A stretch of DNA of 5,515 nt from Oscillospiraceae bacterium. GTDB lineage: Bacteria; Bacillota; Clostridia; Oscillospirales; Oscillospiraceae. The translations under genes were made by a program, and so were the position numbers. The notes below the pieces were generated by a model that saw nothing but the letters and a program-made list of their open reading frames with translations, was not told where the DNA came from and did not search any database. Shown one piece after another: positions 5,287-5,515 of this stretch. Each line of letters opens with the position of its first letter. Position 1 is the first letter of the stretch. The stretch lies in assembly GCA_031280325.1 (NCBI GenBank), contig JAITGW010000143.1, forward strand, positions 1-5,515, given 5' to 3'.

Positions 5287-5349
5287 TTATCTTTCGCTTG
5301 GAACAGTGTCCAAATCACCGTAGATGAGGTCGTCAATATCTTCCGCCAT
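5287..5349 (-). CDS. Possible 20-codon leader ORF upstream of prfB
   Basis: An ATG at 5349 opens a 20-residue acidic peptide that begins MAEDIDDLIYG and ends TVPSER before TAA. AAAGGA lies 10 bases upstream (5365-5360), a believable ribosome binding site. A TGA a few codons upstream in the same frame shows that it is not the end of a longer gene. It resembles no protein I know and could be a leader peptide, a very small protein or a chance frame. The prfB hairpin and ribosome binding site start right after its stop codon, so coupling to prfB is conceivable. Confidence 0.35.
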   Translation of the reverse strand: MAEDIDDLIYGDLDTVPSER

Positions 5350-5387
5350 ATTTTTCCGGTCCTTTCAGCATAAACACGCAGCGTTAT

Positions 5388-5417
5388 TTTATGCCGAAAG
5401 CGCGGGAAATATGACAA
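5388..5417 (-). promoter_or_regulatory. Weak candidate promoter for the leader ORF and prfB
   Basis: On the - strand TTGTCA (5417-5412, 5 of 6) is 18 bases from CATAAA (5393-5388, 4 of 6), which is part of CATAAAAT. Transcription would start near 5381, ahead of the leader ORF. The -35 coincides with one arm of the hairpin at 5412-5427. The match is modest. Confidence 0.28.
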
Positions 5418-5427
5418 GGGCTTGTCA
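5412..5427 (-). terminator. Hairpin at the stop codon of the metallophosphoesterase gene
   Basis: TGACAAG and CTTGTCA are perfect 7-bp arms around two bases (or 6 bp with a 4-base loop). The left arm on the - strand contains the TGA stop of the upstream gene. It is followed only by TATTTCCC, so as a terminator it would be weak. Confidence 0.35.
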
Positions 5428-5515
5428 GGCGGCGCGGCGCAATACAGCGACCGGAATATGCGGGTTATTGAACAGGCGCGGTATGTGATAGACGTTGCCC
5501 AGCCCGCGAGAGACA
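5425..5515 (-). CDS. C-terminal end of a calcineurin-like metallophosphoesterase (partial)
   Basis: Only the last 29 codons are in the window; the gene continues beyond 5515. The frame reads VSRGLGNVYHIPRLFNNPH and ends VLRRAA with TGA at 5427-5425. The pattern (V/I)-S-R-G-L-G-N, then (I)-P-x-R-(L/I)-F-N-x-P-x-I, then a short hydrophobic strand is the usual tail of the YkuE/YaeI-type metallophosphoesterases, membrane-associated enzymes with a two-metal centre; the metal-binding residues themselves lie outside the window apart from the tail. The alternative frames hit stops early. The gene is about 75 bases upstream of the prfB leader ORF, in the same direction. Short length limits confidence in the family. 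Confidence 0.62.
   Translation of the reverse strand, partial: VSRGLGNVYHIPRLFNNPHIPVAVLRRAA

Noticed and set aside
5255..5318. True programmed +1 frameshift entry into prfB through CTTTGAC
   Set aside because: The protein from 5254 aligns from residue 1 with the normal RF2 N-terminus, with Leu14, Leu21 and Leu25 as well as SPF and GGQ in register with E. coli, so no upstream coding part is missing.
4839..5327. 162-codon + strand ORF rich in Ser and Ala
   Set aside because: Shadow of the prfB N-terminal region; low-complexity composition typical of reading GC-rich coding DNA on the wrong strand.
1..5515. tRNA, rRNA, CRISPR array, insertion sequence or transposase
   Set aside because: No cloverleaf with CCA-type ends, no regularly spaced repeats, and no transposase motifs or terminal inverted repeats with target duplications were seen.

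Overview
The window is a piece of a bacterial chromosome, most likely from a fairly GC-rich Clostridia-type Firmicute. The grounds are the gene order khpA-rimM-trmD (the Firmicute rpsP/ylqC/rimM/trmD cluster), AGGAG-type ribosome binding sites, and core proteins that read as Firmicute versions. No species can be named from the sequence alone.

Left part (1-1465, + strand): the end of khpA (KH-domain RNA-binding protein), rimM (16S rRNA processing / 30S maturation factor) and trmD (tRNA m1G37 methyltransferase). They are packed with a 1-nt gap and then a 1-nt overlap, and close with a strong hairpin terminator. The hairpin has T-rich flanks on both sides, so it can also serve the convergent transcripts arriving from the right.

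Everything to the right of the terminator is on the - strand. Reading in the direction of transcription (from right to left) there are: the last 29 codons of a calcineurin-like metallophosphoesterase; a leader region with a 20-codon open frame and a GC hairpin; prfB (release factor 2, full length, without the usual programmed frameshift); a three-gene accessory-looking cluster (202-aa, 67-aa and 205-aa proteins, none firmly identified); and two small membrane proteins of families DUF1622 and DUF2500.

The most interesting part is the cluster at 2441-3934. It is visibly more A+T rich in places than its core neighbours, has its own promoter-like sequences overlaid with inverted repeats, and sits between housekeeping genes. 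Its first protein begins with a YHG motif and continues with W-x-G and FYFYFE elements, resembling a divergent ADP-ribosyltransferase (PARP/ART-like) fold. The second and third genes overlap by ATGA. A toxin/antitoxin-like or defence-like module is a reasonable hypothesis, but the sequence alone does not establish it.
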